Positions 1-8,613 of a stretch of DNA of 64,000 nucleotides are shown piece after piece. Both the position numbers and the translations under genes were made by a program. Numbering within the stretch: position 1 is the first letter of the stretch; every line of letters begins with the position of its first letter. The stretch comes from Aestuariicoccus sp032586235 (GTDB lineage Bacteria; Pseudomonadota; Alphaproteobacteria; Rhodobacterales; Rhodobacteraceae). Under the pieces are notes generated by a model, which saw only the letters and a list, made by a program, of their open reading frames with translations, was not told the DNA's origin and did no database searches. Location: positions 1 through 64,000 of the forward strand of contig NZ_JAWHTD010000012.1 in assembly GCF_032586235.1 (NCBI RefSeq), in the 5' to 3' direction.

Positions 1-301
1 ATCATATCACGATTCTTTCTCGCTGAAGCAGACCGACTGGAAGTCGGTGGGTTTGCTCCAGAGCGTGGATACTAAAGTCAGGGGCTGGCCGTCACCGCAA
101 GGCCCACGCGGTTCCGGCGATACCCGAAAGGATACCGGAGCGCTCCTCAAGAGGGCGCGACTGTCCTTCGGCGCCAATGAACGCGCCCGCCCCATGCGGT
201 AGCCCTTCTTCGAGAAACGAACCGCCGGTGACCCGGGGGCCCATGACCGGGCCCCGGTCCGTCTGACCATCGGCCAGCAATCGAAGAAAGCGAAGACCGG
301 A
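1..301. other. Gene-free leader upstream of the RTX gene
   Basis: No convincing coding frame is present. The frame of the following RTX gene is open back to a TAG at 200-202 but has no usable start before 302. A strong imperfect hairpin lies at 230-259 (left arm GACCCGGGGGCCC, loop about ATGACC, right arm GGGCCCCGGTC), ending 42 bases before the RTX start. It could be a 5' UTR structure or the terminator-like end of something upstream, but no T-run follows it. I recognise no tRNA, RNase P or tmRNA signature here. Confidence 0.4.
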
Positions 302-3292
302 ATGGAAAACCTCCTTCAGGACGTCGATGAAAAGCTCACGTTCGAGCAATATGCCGTGTCGGACAATTGGGTCGGCGAGGTGGACGAGAACGGCGATCCC
401 GTTCTGGCGACGTCGGTCGAGACTGTCCTGGACGTGCCCTACGAGCTGGAATTCAACCTGGCCGCCAACCTGTCGGCCGATGTCCAAAGCGTCACCATCG
501 AGGTCTACTTCGACGGCGCGCTTGTCGGCACGCTGTCCCATGACGGGGCCGTTTTCGAAACCTACACATTGGGGCTGACTGGCACCGGCGATCTGGCCGA
601 GCTGGAATTTCGCATCACCGACGTCACCCTGACGTCGGACAGCACGATCGACACCACGGGCGTCATCCCGTCCTATTCCACGACCATGACGTTTCTCGGC
701 AACGAGGTCACCGTCGACGCCTTCGCGCCCGGGCAGAACTTCATCTATCAGGTGCTGAACGGCCAGCTCGTCAAGTTCGACCTGGAGACCAACAGCTATA
801 CCGAGACCGAGACTTCGGCGGCGGTGAACGTCAACGCCATCGGCTATTCGGCCGAGGATGATCTGATCTACGGCATCGCACGGTCTGACGGTGTGGATGC
901 CGTCGGGCAGACGATCGCCCGGAACGACGTTATCGCCATCGACGCCACCGGCGCCACCTATGCCGTTTCACCCGGCGTGATGGGGTCGTACATCGGCGAT
1001 ATCGACGATCAGGGAAATCTCTGGACCTTCAATGGCGCTCTGACCACCGCCGTCGTCTATGACCTGTCCGAAACCAACCCCGACGGGACGCTGGTGTCGC
1101 AGACGGTGTCGATGCCATCGCTCGGCATCCCCACAAGCGGGCTGGCCGATCTGGCCTATCACGCCGAAACGCAGACCTTCTTTGGCGTGGCGCATGGCGG
1201 GGCGACGGGGCTGCCCGGTACTCTGGTAGCGATCGACGTGTCCGAGGTCGCGCTAGGCGGGGAGCCTATCGTCACTACCCAGACCATCGCAGGCGTCATC
1301 GTCGACGGCGTGACAAAGGACGGCATCCCGGCGGGCGCCTTCGGGGCCACCATCGTGGACGGCGACGGCAAAGTCTATATCGGCGCGAACAACACCGACC
1401 ACGATCTGGACCCCGACACGGCGAAATCCGGCGGGTTCTACAGGATCACGACGGGAACGGATGGCGCGCTTTACATGGAGCTGCTGGCGGATGCGCCGCG
1501 GGTGTCCAGCAACGACGGCGCGATGGACACGCGCGGCGTGGATCCGTTCCTGGGGATCGACGGCTCTTCGGCGGTGCTCTTGCGGATGCCCGAACTGTCC
1601 GTCGCCATCGCCGAAGACGACGCCGTGCAACTGGCCGCGCGGGGCAGCGCGGTTACGGTCGATCTGCTGGCCAATGACAGCGTGAACAACGGCGAGACGC
1701 TGACGCTGACGCATCTCAACGGCATCGAGGTCGCACCGGGCGCAGAGATCACCCTGTCGAACGGAGAGCGGGTCAGCTATCTGGGCAACGGTCTGCTGTC
1801 GCTCACGCCCGGAAGCCTGACAAGCGATGTGACCGAGACCCTCACCTACACGATCCGCAACACCAGCGGTGTGACCGATACGGCAACGTTGACCATCGGC
1901 TCCTCGCCCGTTCAGGGCGGCGCGGGCAACGATCACATGGTCGGCTTCACCGACGCGGACGGCACGCAGATCGACGGGGCGGACGGAGCGAACGACGTCA
2001 TCCTCGGCTACGGCGGCAACGACAAGATCTACGCAGGGCTCGGCAATGACGAGATCTTCGGCGGCGCAGGCGCGGATTTCATGCGCGGGCAAGCCGGCGA
2101 CGATGTGATCCACGGCGGCGCGGACAACGACGTGCTCGACGGCGGAAGCGGGGCCGATGCGATGTTCGGAGGCACGGGGAACGACATCTATTTCGTCGAC
2201 GATGCGGGCGATGTCGTGTCCGAAGCCGATGGCGGCGGCACCGACACCGTCAAGTCGCGGATCGGGCTTACGCTTGGCGAGGGTTTGGAAAACCTCTGGC
2301 TCGCCAAGGGGTCGGAGGCCGTCGAAGGCACGGGCAACGCCCTGAACAACATGATCGTGGGCAACGAGGGCGACAACCGGCTCGACGGCGCGGCAGGCAA
2401 CGACAAGCTGATCGCCGCCGACGGGGACGACAGCGTTACGGGCGGCGACGGTCACGACACGCTGCACGGCGACGGCGGCGCGGACACCCTCTTTGGCGAC
2501 ACGGGCAACGACAAGCTGCACGGCGGCGCGGGCGGGGATATCGTCCATGGCGGCGACGGCAACGATACTCTTTGTCCCGGCGACGACGATGACGTCATGT
2601 ACGGCGGCGCGGGCAGCGATCTTCTGTCAGGAAACGCAGGTGCCGACACGGCCTATGGCGGCCTCGGCGACGACATCTACAAGCTTTCCGACGCGCTCGA
2701 CACGATTGTCGAATATGCTGGAGAGGGCCACGACGCGGTGCACGCCTGGGTCGATGTCGCCCTTTCGGAGCATGTCGAGGACCTCGTGTTTTTTGGGACC
2801 GCCAATCTCTCGGGGGTGGGTAACGCTGGGGCAAACCGTCTGACCGGAAACGCCGGCGGCAACCAGATTTTCGGCGCAGGGGGTGACGACACCATCACCG
2901 GCGCCGGGGGCGACGACGCCCTGTCCGGCGAAACCGGCGCGGACAAGCTGCTCGGCGGGATGGGCAACGACACGCTGCAAGGTGGCGCAGGCGCCGATAC
3001 CCTGGGCGGCAGCGATGGCGCCGACGTGCTGATCGGCGGTACAGGGGACGATTTTCTCAGCGGGGATGCGGGTACCGATGTCTTTGTTTTCCAAGCCGGC
3101 GATGGAGCGGACCTGATCAAGGGGTTCGACGTGGCGGAGGACACGCTGCAGCTCGTAGGCCTTAGCGTGAGCGAGGTGCGCTGGGCCGAAGACAGTCGGG
3201 GCCTGCGCTTGGACATGGGGTCCGGTGATACGATCCTGTTGAGCGGGGTTTCGGCCGATCTGATCCAGAACGTGGACCTGTGGTTTGTATGA
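302..3292 (+). CDS. RTX-type calcium-binding exoprotein
   Basis: A 996-residue protein, probably secreted by a type I system. There is no N-terminal signal peptide, and the C-terminal half (about residues 538-925) is built of GGxGxDxxx nonapeptides such as GGAGADFMRG and GGDGNDTLC, which form calcium-binding beta-rolls. These are split by two longer modules beginning NDIYFVDDAGD and DDIYKLSDALD. The end (DVFVFQAGDGADLIKGFD, finishing DLWFV) resembles the M10/serralysin C-terminal region carrying the export signal. Residues about 144-425 look like the propeller-like DUF6923 family (IYQVLNGQLVKFDLET, NAIGYSAEDDLIYGI). Residues about 434-530 look like a cadherin/Ig-like module (DLLANDS ... LTYTIRNTSG). 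No protease HExxH motif was seen. The start is the first ATG after the in-frame stop. No ABC/HlyD/TolC exporter genes lie in the window. Substrate or adhesion target is unknown. Confidence 0.85.
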   Translation: MENLLQDVDEKLTFEQYAVSDNWVGEVDENGDPVLATSVETVLDVPYELEFNLAANLSADVQSVTIEVYFDGALVGTLSHDGAVFETYTLGLTGTGDLAELEFRITDVTLTSDSTIDTTGVIPSYSTTMTFLGNEVTVDAFAPGQNFIYQVLNGQLVKFDLETNSYTETETSAAVNVNAIGYSAEDDLIYGIARSDGVDAVGQTIARNDVIAIDATGATYAVSPGVMGSYIGDIDDQGNLWTFNGALTTAVVYDLSETNPDGTLVSQTVSMPSLGIPTSGLADLAYHAETQTFFGVAHGGATGLPGTLVAIDVSEVALGGEPIVTTQTIAGVIVDGVTKDGIPAGAFGATIVDGDGKVYIGANNTDHDLDPDTAKSGGFYRITTGTDGALYMELLADAPRVSSNDGAMDTRGVDPFLGIDGSSAVLLRMPELSVAIAEDDAVQLAARGSAVTVDLLANDSVNNGETLTLTHLNGIEVAPGAEITLSNGERVSYLGNGLLSLTPGSLTSDVTETLTYTIRNTSGVTDTATLTIGSSPVQGGAGNDHMVGFTDADGTQIDGADGANDVILGYGGNDKIYAGLGNDEIFGGAGADFMRGQAGDDVIHGGADNDVLDGGSGADAMFGGTGNDIYFVDDAGDVVSEADGGGTDTVKSRIGLTLGEGLENLWLAKGSEAVEGTGNALNNMIVGNEGDNRLDGAAGNDKLIAADGDDSVTGGDGHDTLHGDGGADTLFGDTGNDKLHGGAGGDIVHGGDGNDTLCPGDDDDVMYGGAGSDLLSGNAGADTAYGGLGDDIYKLSDALDTIVEYAGEGHDAVHAWVDVALSEHVEDLVFFGTANLSGVGNAGANRLTGNAGGNQIFGAGGDDTITGAGGDDALSGETGADKLLGGMGNDTLQGGAGADTLGGSDGADVLIGGTGDDFLSGDAGTDVFVFQAGDGADLIKGFDVAEDTLQLVGLSVSEVRWAEDSRGLRLDMGSGDTILLSGVSADLIQNVDLWFV

Positions 3293-4198
3293 CGGTCAGT
3301 TCAGGTTCGATTCAAACAAGGGTCCGCGCGCCTCTGGGCTTGCGCCAAGGCTGTGTACTCGACCGGCCGCCGGTGCCGGCGCTGCACGGCGAGCCGTGCG
3401 CCAGGGGCACCGGGCTCGGCCTGGCGAGTCTGACGGGAGTAATCCAGTGAGCGCCCCGGGTTTACCGGAAAATCGAACACTCAAAGGATGAGCCCTATGA
3501 CGTCGAGACGATCAAGTTCAAGACCCGCCGTGAGTGTCAGCGTAGCAGACACCGTTTCTGAGGAAGCTACCTCGATCCAAAAGCTATCTTGCGGGCCGAG
3601 GCTCTCCACCAAGCTCCATAGCGCCGAAGACGAAGGCAGAGCCGAGCAGGCTGAGCGGCGCAACGGACGGAGAGCAAATGCGCTGGAGGCGGTGTCTGCA
3701 CGGCCCTGCTTACCACGCGTCGTCGCTTTGTCTGTTTGGTTTTCTTGGGTGAAATTTTTCAAATTGGCCTCCTTCGCCGAGCGACACCACAGACGACGCT
3801 CAGCCTGACGACCTCGCAGTAACGACGAGGCAGGGCAGTGCTGGCACCGTTCAAGGTGCGTCACTCGGAACGAAAACAGGATAGGCGCTGACGTCAGACA
3901 GGCTCGCCTTTGACAGGTTGGTTGAGTAGTAATTGCAGAAAACGTGGCTCGCTGGCTACGCGCAGCAGCCAAGCCAAATCGCTAGCTACCGGAGTACCAC
4001 CGTCTTCAGCGAAGCCGACTTTACTATTTCTAGCTGTCGGGGGCGTCCGTCCGTACAGCGGCGCTAGGGCTTGCCGAGTGGCTACCCCATCAGAGACACC
4101 AAAGGCCGAAAAAACGCACTACGGCCCCAAGCGCTGGGGCTATTGCGAGCCGGACCAGAGTACCACTCCCGCCAGCTTGATGATGGATGATCAAATCA
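3293..4198. other. 906-bp segment without a supported gene
   Basis: Several short frames exist on both strands, but none has protein-like composition, a good ribosome binding site or a recognisable motif, so none is called. The first about 190 bases keep the high G+C of the RTX gene, and sequence from about 3481 is visibly less G+C-rich, like the adjacent integrative element. A 44-nt double hairpin sits at 3370-3413 (outer arms CCGGTGCC/GGCACCGG, inner arms GCACGGC/GCCGTGC). A short open stretch ending in a TGA near 3560 contains PYDVETIKFKTRREC, which could be a relic of a larger protein that I cannot identify. No tRNA or clear att repeat was found. Confidence 0.4.
3370..3413. repeat. Nested inverted repeat (two-tier hairpin)
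   Basis: Outer arms CCGGTGCC (3370-3377) and GGCACCGG (3406-3413) are perfectly complementary. Inner arms GCACGGC (3384-3390) and GCCGTGC (3393-3399) are also perfect. It lies 78 bases after the RTX stop codon and has no T-run on either side, so a classical intrinsic terminator is doubtful. It could be a transcript-end structure or a REP-like element. Confidence 0.5.
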
Positions 4199-4366
4199 TC
4201 ATAGCACATCTGCGTCCTTGAATGCTCCGGCGACGGCTTCGATGAAGCCTCGCCTGTCCTTGACGTGCTTCAATCGCCGCCTCAAGGAATAGAGCAGAAG
4301 GCCGTAAAAATCTTCATGACTGTCCAATAGTCTATTTGCTATCGGCTTTTCCCAAGATTCACTCAT
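4199..4366 (-). CDS. Small hypothetical protein of the integrative element
   Basis: A 55-residue protein starting MSESWEKPIANRLLDSHEDF, rich in charged residues and predicted soluble and helical (LLLYSLRRRLKHVKDRR). The chosen ATG has an AGGA eight bases upstream, and the longer in-frame extension lacks such a site. It is the last gene of the minus-strand block, 40 bases after the HTH gene. Function is unknown. It could be a small DNA-binding or regulatory protein, but no motif shows that. Confidence 0.45.
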   Translation of the reverse strand: MSESWEKPIANRLLDSHEDFYGLLLYSLRRRLKHVKDRRGFIEAVAGAFKDADVL

Positions 4367-4406
4367 GTCAGCGTCCTGTGATTTTGTTGATGGTAGATTG
4401 GCGCGA

Positions 4407-5051
4407 TCAGCGGCGATGCGCACTCAGGTGCACCACGCTTCTTTCGGTCTGGCCTTCATCGGCATGTGCCTTGGCCAATTTCTCTGGATCAGACGCAATT
4501 TTGTCAGCCCATGCTTGTATTTCGGCAGATCGGTCATCGTCCTTGCGCGCGTAAAGCGAGTCATAGCGACTGCTTTCATTCTCAGCAAATCTCTGAGGTT
4601 CCACTTTCGGTTCATTAAGGATAGGGAGGCTCTCATTACCGTGGGGGGTGGCTCTCAATACCCCGGGGGGTTGGTTCTCAGTACCCGGTGCCTTCCCGTC
4701 TGACTCAGCCTTGATCTTGTCGATCAGGTCAGTGCGATTCCGACCAGCGCGGGCTGGTGGTAGCGCGAATATGGCTTCAAGGTTGACGGTCCAGACCAAC
4801 ACATTGCTGCCGTTTATAACCCGCTCGCCGACGGGTTGGATGAGGCCAGCTGCCTCCAGCTTGGCCAGATGACGGCTCACAACCTTTTTGTCAGTGCCCA
4901 TGCGTGCAGCTAATTCCATTTTTGATCGCCAGCAAACGTATTCCGGCGCCCGCGCAGGATCGGCCATTTCCTTGAAAAGCGCCTTTGTCATGGCATCACA
5001 TGACCCCGGTAGCTTGGACTGTGCGATGAGTTCTCGAAGACGATGGCTCAT
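4407..5051 (-). CDS. Winged-helix/HTH protein of the integrative element
   Basis: A 214-residue protein. Residues about 45-75 (MELAARMGTDKKVVSRHLAK) read as a winged helix-turn-helix followed by a beta-wing with VNGSNVLVWTV-like sequence. The rest is polar and probably flexible. Proteins with this layout in small prophages and satellites often serve in replication initiation or regulation, but nothing here separates these roles. Its ATG overlaps the stop codon of the preceding gene by four bases (ATGA), indicating translational coupling. Confidence 0.6.
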   Translation of the reverse strand: MSHRLRELIAQSKLPGSCDAMTKALFKEMADPARAPEYVCWRSKMELAARMGTDKKVVSRHLAKLEAAGLIQPVGERVINGSNVLVWTVNLEAIFALPPARAGRNRTDLIDKIKAESDGKAPGTENQPPGVLRATPHGNESLPILNEPKVEPQRFAENESSRYDSLYARKDDDRSAEIQAWADKIASDPEKLAKAHADEGQTERSVVHLSAHRR

Positions 5052-5500
5052 GCTTTACTGCTTCCAGGGTGCGGCTTGTACTTCCGGAAGCGTGCGGACT
5101 GAGTTGGCGTCTCTTCAACCGTTAGGTTCGCCCACTTGCTGACGGCCATTGGCTCGAAGCATAGGGTAGAACCCCGGAAAACCTCCAGCGGGCGTCCAGC
5201 CTCAGCGGCCCCTAGCGTCGCGACTATTTTCCGGGCCAGCTTTGTCAGTGCGTTGCGCCGGTCGATCACCTCGAGTTCCAACTCAGGGCAATAGGCCCGA
5301 TCCAAGACGCCATTGGTTGATCCGTCTGACCGGAGGGGCCTGACTTCCGACAACTCGACACGCAAAGGTTTTTCTTCGGAGGGCCTGCGAGGGGCCCTAC
5401 GGTGCTCGACAGGGGCAACCAATCCCTCCGCAACAGAATCCTTTGTCGCAGTGGCCTTTTTCTGTGCCCGTGGCACAGCCTCACCCGTTTCTTTGGTCAT
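5048..5500 (-). CDS. Hypothetical protein of the integrative element
   Basis: A 150-residue soluble protein with a low-complexity, Lys/Ala/Arg/Pro-rich N-terminus (about residues 1-45) and a more ordered C-terminal half (LELEVIDRRNALTKLARKI). No known motif was recognised. It lies three bases after the AlpA-like gene and overlaps the HTH gene by four bases, so the three are probably co-translated. Function is unknown. Confidence 0.5.
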   Translation of the reverse strand: MTKETGEAVPRAQKKATATKDSVAEGLVAPVEHRRAPRRPSEEKPLRVELSEVRPLRSDGSTNGVLDRAYCPELELEVIDRRNALTKLARKIVATLGAAEAGRPLEVFRGSTLCFEPMAVSKWANLTVEETPTQSARFRKYKPHPGSSKA

Positions 5501-5503
5501 GAC

Positions 5504-5695
5504 TCAGGCCTCGCCTTTCTGGGCACGCGTTGTTTCCCAGTGGATCAACTCGGAGAGTTTCCAGCGTGTGCACCGCTCCGAAAGCCTATAGGCGCGCGGA
5601 AACGTCTCGTCCTCGCGATGCCAGCGCCAGACCGTCAGTCGATGAACGCCAAAGCGTTCAGCTATTTGCGTATCGGTGAGAAAGGTATCGACCAT
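5504..5695 (-). CDS. AlpA-like phage/excisionase regulator
   Basis: A 63-residue protein of the AlpA/MerR-like HTH type. FLTDTQIAERFGVHRLTVWR is the helix-turn-helix, followed by a WHREDETFP-type turn and a wing-like segment (YRLSERCTRWKLSEL). Length and motif order fit AlpA proteins, which activate or direct excision of P4-type elements and cryptic prophages. It sits between the unknown genes and downstream of a P4-type integrase, as in many such elements. Confidence 0.8.
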   Translation of the reverse strand: MVDTFLTDTQIAERFGVHRLTVWRWHREDETFPRAYRLSERCTRWKLSELIHWETTRAQKGEA

Positions 5696-5753
5696 GTTGC
5701 ACTCCGTAGTTTGGAGCGAATATGGCGATCACATGAGCCAGCGTCGAAGTGCG

Positions 5754-6407
5754 TTAATGTTCGGGTTCGATATCAAGATTTTGCAAAATCTCGGTTTGCA
5801 CGAATGAGCGTGCTCGCCTTCTGGCACTTCCCTTGATCCCCAACGCTGCAAAGACGCGTTCAACGAATTCAGGCCATTCTCCCGAAATTTTACTGCTTTG
5901 TGGATCAGTCGTAAATGTAGGTGTGCGCCCGGTAACGACTCGAAATGCCTCATCTGCAGCAGCGACCACAACTATGGCTCGAAGGTCTCGCAACCGCCCA
6001 CTGCTGCGATACTCACCAAGAAGTACTTCCTCGAGCTCCTTCGCTTTCGCCGAGAGCAGATTGAGAGTGTTCTTCAGGTCATCGAGATCCGGAGCGCTGC
6101 AAACCCATAGATCTTCACGTGTTGCATCGTGGAGCGCGTCGAGCACTTTGGAGAGGCTCTCACATGCGCCTCTCAATCTATCTAGCTCGGCCTTCACTTG
6201 ACCTTGGGAGGGTCGTTTCAGGACTTGGTCATGCAAATGCTGACCTCCCCACGCCATGTTCCCAAGCAGTTCTGCATAGAAGTCGATGTCTTCTAGCGAA
6301 GCTGTCGGCTGACGTCTGAGCGCCATGAGCGCATCCACCAGCAGTGATTTCTTGTCGGCAGGCGCATTTCCCGTCAGCGGCTCATTGTCGTCCGGTGGCA
6401 GACTCAT
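5754..6407 (-). CDS. Hypothetical protein downstream of the integrase
   Basis: A 217-residue soluble protein starting MSLPPDDNEPLTG. A middle helical region (residues about 70-140: LDRLRGACESLSKVLDAL, LLSAKAKELEEVLL) suggests a coiled coil. The C-terminal part (VTGRTPTFTTDP, FVERVFAALGI) resembles conserved island proteins of unknown function found beside P4-type integrases; that resemblance is from memory only. The ATG overlaps the integrase stop by four bases (ATGA) and has AGAGGTGG upstream, so it is translated from the integrase message. Confidence 0.6.
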   Translation of the reverse strand: MSLPPDDNEPLTGNAPADKKSLLVDALMALRRQPTASLEDIDFYAELLGNMAWGGQHLHDQVLKRPSQGQVKAELDRLRGACESLSKVLDALHDATREDLWVCSAPDLDDLKNTLNLLSAKAKELEEVLLGEYRSSGRLRDLRAIVVVAAADEAFRVVTGRTPTFTTDPQSSKISGEWPEFVERVFAALGIKGSARRRARSFVQTEILQNLDIEPEH

Positions 6408-7681
6408 TTCACCACCTCTAGCGAAATGACCTTCCCGCGACCCTCGCCCTTCAAAAAGCGGCCCCACGATGCAAGCACAATGCGACGGCGCTCAATCATG
6501 TCCGTTCTACGGTATGCGCGCTCTACATCAGAACCAACAACATGAGCCAAAGTCAGTTCAGCAAGGTCGCGATCGACTCCTTGCTCAGCAGCCCAGTCTC
6601 TGAACGTCGATCTAAGACCGTGCGGGACTGCAGGTCGACCAGTACGAGCGTCAAGATACCCACGCTCTTTTGCTGCATTGATACGCCTCATTGCATCGGA
6701 CATTGCCGCGTCGGTCAACATTCCTCCGCGCGCCGCCGGGAATATGTAGGGGGATCCCTCATAGCGAGGTTGGGCATCTAGGAGGACGAGCATGTCGTCA
6801 GTGAGCGGAACTCGATGCTCATGGCGCAAACCCCTCTCACCGGGTTTCATGCGTTCCGCCGGAATGATCCAAAGCTTCGCAACTTGATCAATCTCATCCC
6901 ACGTGGCGCCACGGACTTCACCCGATCGAACTGCAGACAAGGCGAGAAACTCTAGAGCCCTTGTTGCGACACCACCGCGTTTTTTGAGGTCAGCAAACCA
7001 TTGTGGGGCATCAGATAGCGACAGCGCTGGACGATGCTCCTGTTTCGCCCGGATCAGCTTGCTCGCACTCGCCAGGTCATGTTCGAGGTTTCCCTTCCAA
7101 GCTGCCGGATTAAGCCCTTCTCGAAACCCATTCACCTTAGCCCAGTCGAGGACACCCTCGATCTTGCCCCTGAGCTTCTTCGCCGTAGCCGTCTTTTCTT
7201 GCCAGATGGGCCCTAGGACCCTGAGCACGTCCCTTCGGTCGATTTCATCCACTGGGGTGTCGCCTATCTCTGGCACCGCGTATCGCTCCAATTCTGAACG
7301 GTACAGTTTCGCATATTTCTCTGACGAAAATTCTGGCTCTTTCTTTTCGATGAAGCGTCCCATGGCCTCCGAGAAACTCGGGACTGCCCTCTTTGATTGC
7401 TTGGCTCTAAGGGGGTTTTCACCTCTCCAAACGGCATCCGCAGCGTCGCGCGCCCGTTCACGAGCCAAGCTTAGCGATACGGTTGGATAGCTGCCCAGCC
7501 CCATCGCATGCCGCTTGCCATTCATAGTGTAGCGAAACAGCCAGCTTTTGGCTTCGGTTGGTGTTATCTGTAGAATGAGACCAGTGACACCGCCGACAGC
7601 AACGAAGCGTGTATTCTTGCCACCATGATGCTTGAGCCGCTTCACCTCGACAGCGCTCATTTCTTCTACTCGTCGCGGCAA
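6404..7681 (-). CDS. Tyrosine-type site-specific integrase (P4/DUF4102 type)
   Basis: A 425-residue recombinase. The N-terminal arm-binding domain (about residues 1-90) contains GGVTGLILQITPTEAKSW and MGLGSYPTVSLSLARERA, typical of DUF4102 integrases. A SAM-like core-binding domain follows (about 105-190). The catalytic domain shows the Arg of LSAVRSGEVRGATW, the HGLRSTFRDWA box (HxxR), and LAHVVGSDVERAYRR with the His and the nucleophilic Tyr. All catalytic residues are present, so it is probably active. It is the first gene of the minus-strand block. MSAVEVKRL at about residue 8 is an alternative start. P4-type integrases usually target tRNA genes, but none is adjacent here. Confidence 0.93.
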   Translation of the reverse strand: MPRRVEEMSAVEVKRLKHHGGKNTRFVAVGGVTGLILQITPTEAKSWLFRYTMNGKRHAMGLGSYPTVSLSLARERARDAADAVWRGENPLRAKQSKRAVPSFSEAMGRFIEKKEPEFSSEKYAKLYRSELERYAVPEIGDTPVDEIDRRDVLRVLGPIWQEKTATAKKLRGKIEGVLDWAKVNGFREGLNPAAWKGNLEHDLASASKLIRAKQEHRPALSLSDAPQWFADLKKRGGVATRALEFLALSAVRSGEVRGATWDEIDQVAKLWIIPAERMKPGERGLRHEHRVPLTDDMLVLLDAQPRYEGSPYIFPAARGGMLTDAAMSDAMRRINAAKERGYLDARTGRPAVPHGLRSTFRDWAAEQGVDRDLAELTLAHVVGSDVERAYRRTDMIERRRIVLASWGRFLKGEGRGKVISLEVVK

Positions 7682-7914
7682 AGTTTGGCTCTCCCCGCTG
7701 ACTGATGGGAAGCCTGAGTCGGATTCCCTTTTATTGTCAGCGCCGTCTAAAGACGTTCTACTAGCCTACCACGAGGATAAATGTACGCAACACAACGAAA
7801 CGCCTCACATACCGAAGTTCGGTTAAAGTATTGGTTAAGTTCAACAAAAGTATCTATTGGCAACATAACGCAACATGCGCTCGGCATTCCATCGGGCTGC
7901 CCCTCACCGTTTCC
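7682..7914. other. Spacer between integrase and GNAT gene
   Basis: This 233-base A+T-richer spacer holds the divergent upstream regions of the integrase and the acetyltransferase. It contains GGTTAA at 7821-7826 and 7833-7838. It probably includes the right end of the integrative element, but no direct repeat matching the left flank could be found by eye and no tRNA is present. Confidence 0.35.
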
Positions 7915-8553
7915 ATGCCCCGCCCCGCGCCGCCGCACCGGCCGCTGGCGGGCCGCCACGTCGCTCTGCACCCTTTGCGCGCCGGTCACGGCCCCGGTCT
8001 TTTCGCCGCCTTCACCGCCGACACAGAGGGCCGCAACTGGACCTACCTGCCGATCGAGCCTTTCGCGGATGTTCATGAGGCCACCGACTGGGCCGCGCAG
8101 GCCGCCGCCAGCCGCGATCCTCTGTTCTACACGATCCTCACCCCGGGCGACGTCCCTGCCGGCTTCTGCTCGCCCCTGCGCATCGCGCCCGAACAGGGCA
8201 GCATCGAGGTCGGCTACATCAACTTCGCCCCCGCCCTGCAAGGCACCACCGCCGCGACCGAGGCGATGGCGCTCTTGATGGCGCATGTCTTCGACGACCT
8301 GGGATACCGCCGCTACGAGTGGAAATGCGACGCGCTCAACGCGCCGTCGCGCCGCGCCGCCGAGCGGCTGGGCTTTACCTACGAAGGCACCTTCCGCCAG
8401 GCCACCCATTACAAGGGGCGCAATCGCGACACCGCGTGGTTCTCGATCCTCGACAGCGAATGGCCAGCGCTCAAGACCCGGTTCGACACCTGGCTCGATC
8501 CATCGAACTTCGACGCGGACGGGCTGCAACGCCGCCCCCTCACCAACATCTGA
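7915..8553 (+). CDS. GNAT family N-acetyltransferase (RimJ/RimL type)
   Basis: A 212-residue protein of the acetyltransferase_3 group, which acetylates protein N-termini or small amines using acetyl-CoA. Visible features are the N-terminal substrate region (LAGRHVALHPLRAGH), IEVGYINFAPALQGTTAATEA (the strand before the acetyl-CoA loop), and NAPSRRAAERLGFTYEGTFR, the characteristic end of this subfamily. The start MPRPAPP was preferred over a 28-residue upstream extension that lies in A+T-rich sequence and looks non-coding. The substrate is unknown. It converges with the HU gene. Confidence 0.85.
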   Translation: MPRPAPPHRPLAGRHVALHPLRAGHGPGLFAAFTADTEGRNWTYLPIEPFADVHEATDWAAQAAASRDPLFYTILTPGDVPAGFCSPLRIAPEQGSIEVGYINFAPALQGTTAATEAMALLMAHVFDDLGYRRYEWKCDALNAPSRRAAERLGFTYEGTFRQATHYKGRNRDTAWFSILDSEWPALKTRFDTWLDPSNFDADGLQRRPLTNI

Positions 8554-8613
8554 GGCCTGCGGGATGGCGGGTGGGGCGATGCTCTTCAGAGCGAGCGTCA
8601 CCCGTCAGCCCGC

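Larger units (their letters stand above)
4199..7681 (-). mobile_element. Small integrative element (integrase, AlpA, HTH protein, unknowns)
   Basis: Six genes run on the minus strand, most overlapping or nearly touching: tyrosine integrase, unknown protein, AlpA-like regulator, unknown protein, HTH protein, and a 55-residue protein. The segment is visibly lower in G+C than the genes on both sides. No capsid, conjugation, toxin or resistance gene is seen. Size and content resemble a phage satellite or minimal integrative island. The limits given are simply those of the gene block. Terminal direct repeats or a target tRNA were looked for by eye at 3293-4198 and 7682-7914 and not found, so the true ends are unknown. 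Confidence 0.65.

Noticed and set aside
1253..2548. Long open frame on the minus strand opposite the RTX gene
   Set aside because: It lies antisense to repetitive GC-rich RTX codons. Its translation is low-complexity Val/Ala/Arg-rich without domains, as expected for a shadow frame.
3299..3325. Possible tRNA T-arm (GGTTCGATTC) as an attachment site for the integrase
   Set aside because: The flanking five-base stem does not pair, and no anticodon or acceptor arm is found upstream within the RTX gene.
3390..3425. Possible group II intron domain V (GAGCCGTGCG...)
   Set aside because: The expected GAAA tetraloop and the second catalytic strand are missing, and no reverse transcriptase gene is present.
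3481..3972. 163-codon minus-strand frame in the low-coding segment
   Set aside because: It has no ribosome binding site, no domain and a random-looking Ser/Arg-rich translation. It overlaps other equally weak frames.
7821..7838. Possible CtrA site (two TTAA motifs)
   Set aside because: The spacing between TTAA elements is eight bases, while the CtrA consensus needs seven. It is more simply a GGTTAA direct repeat in A+T-rich DNA.
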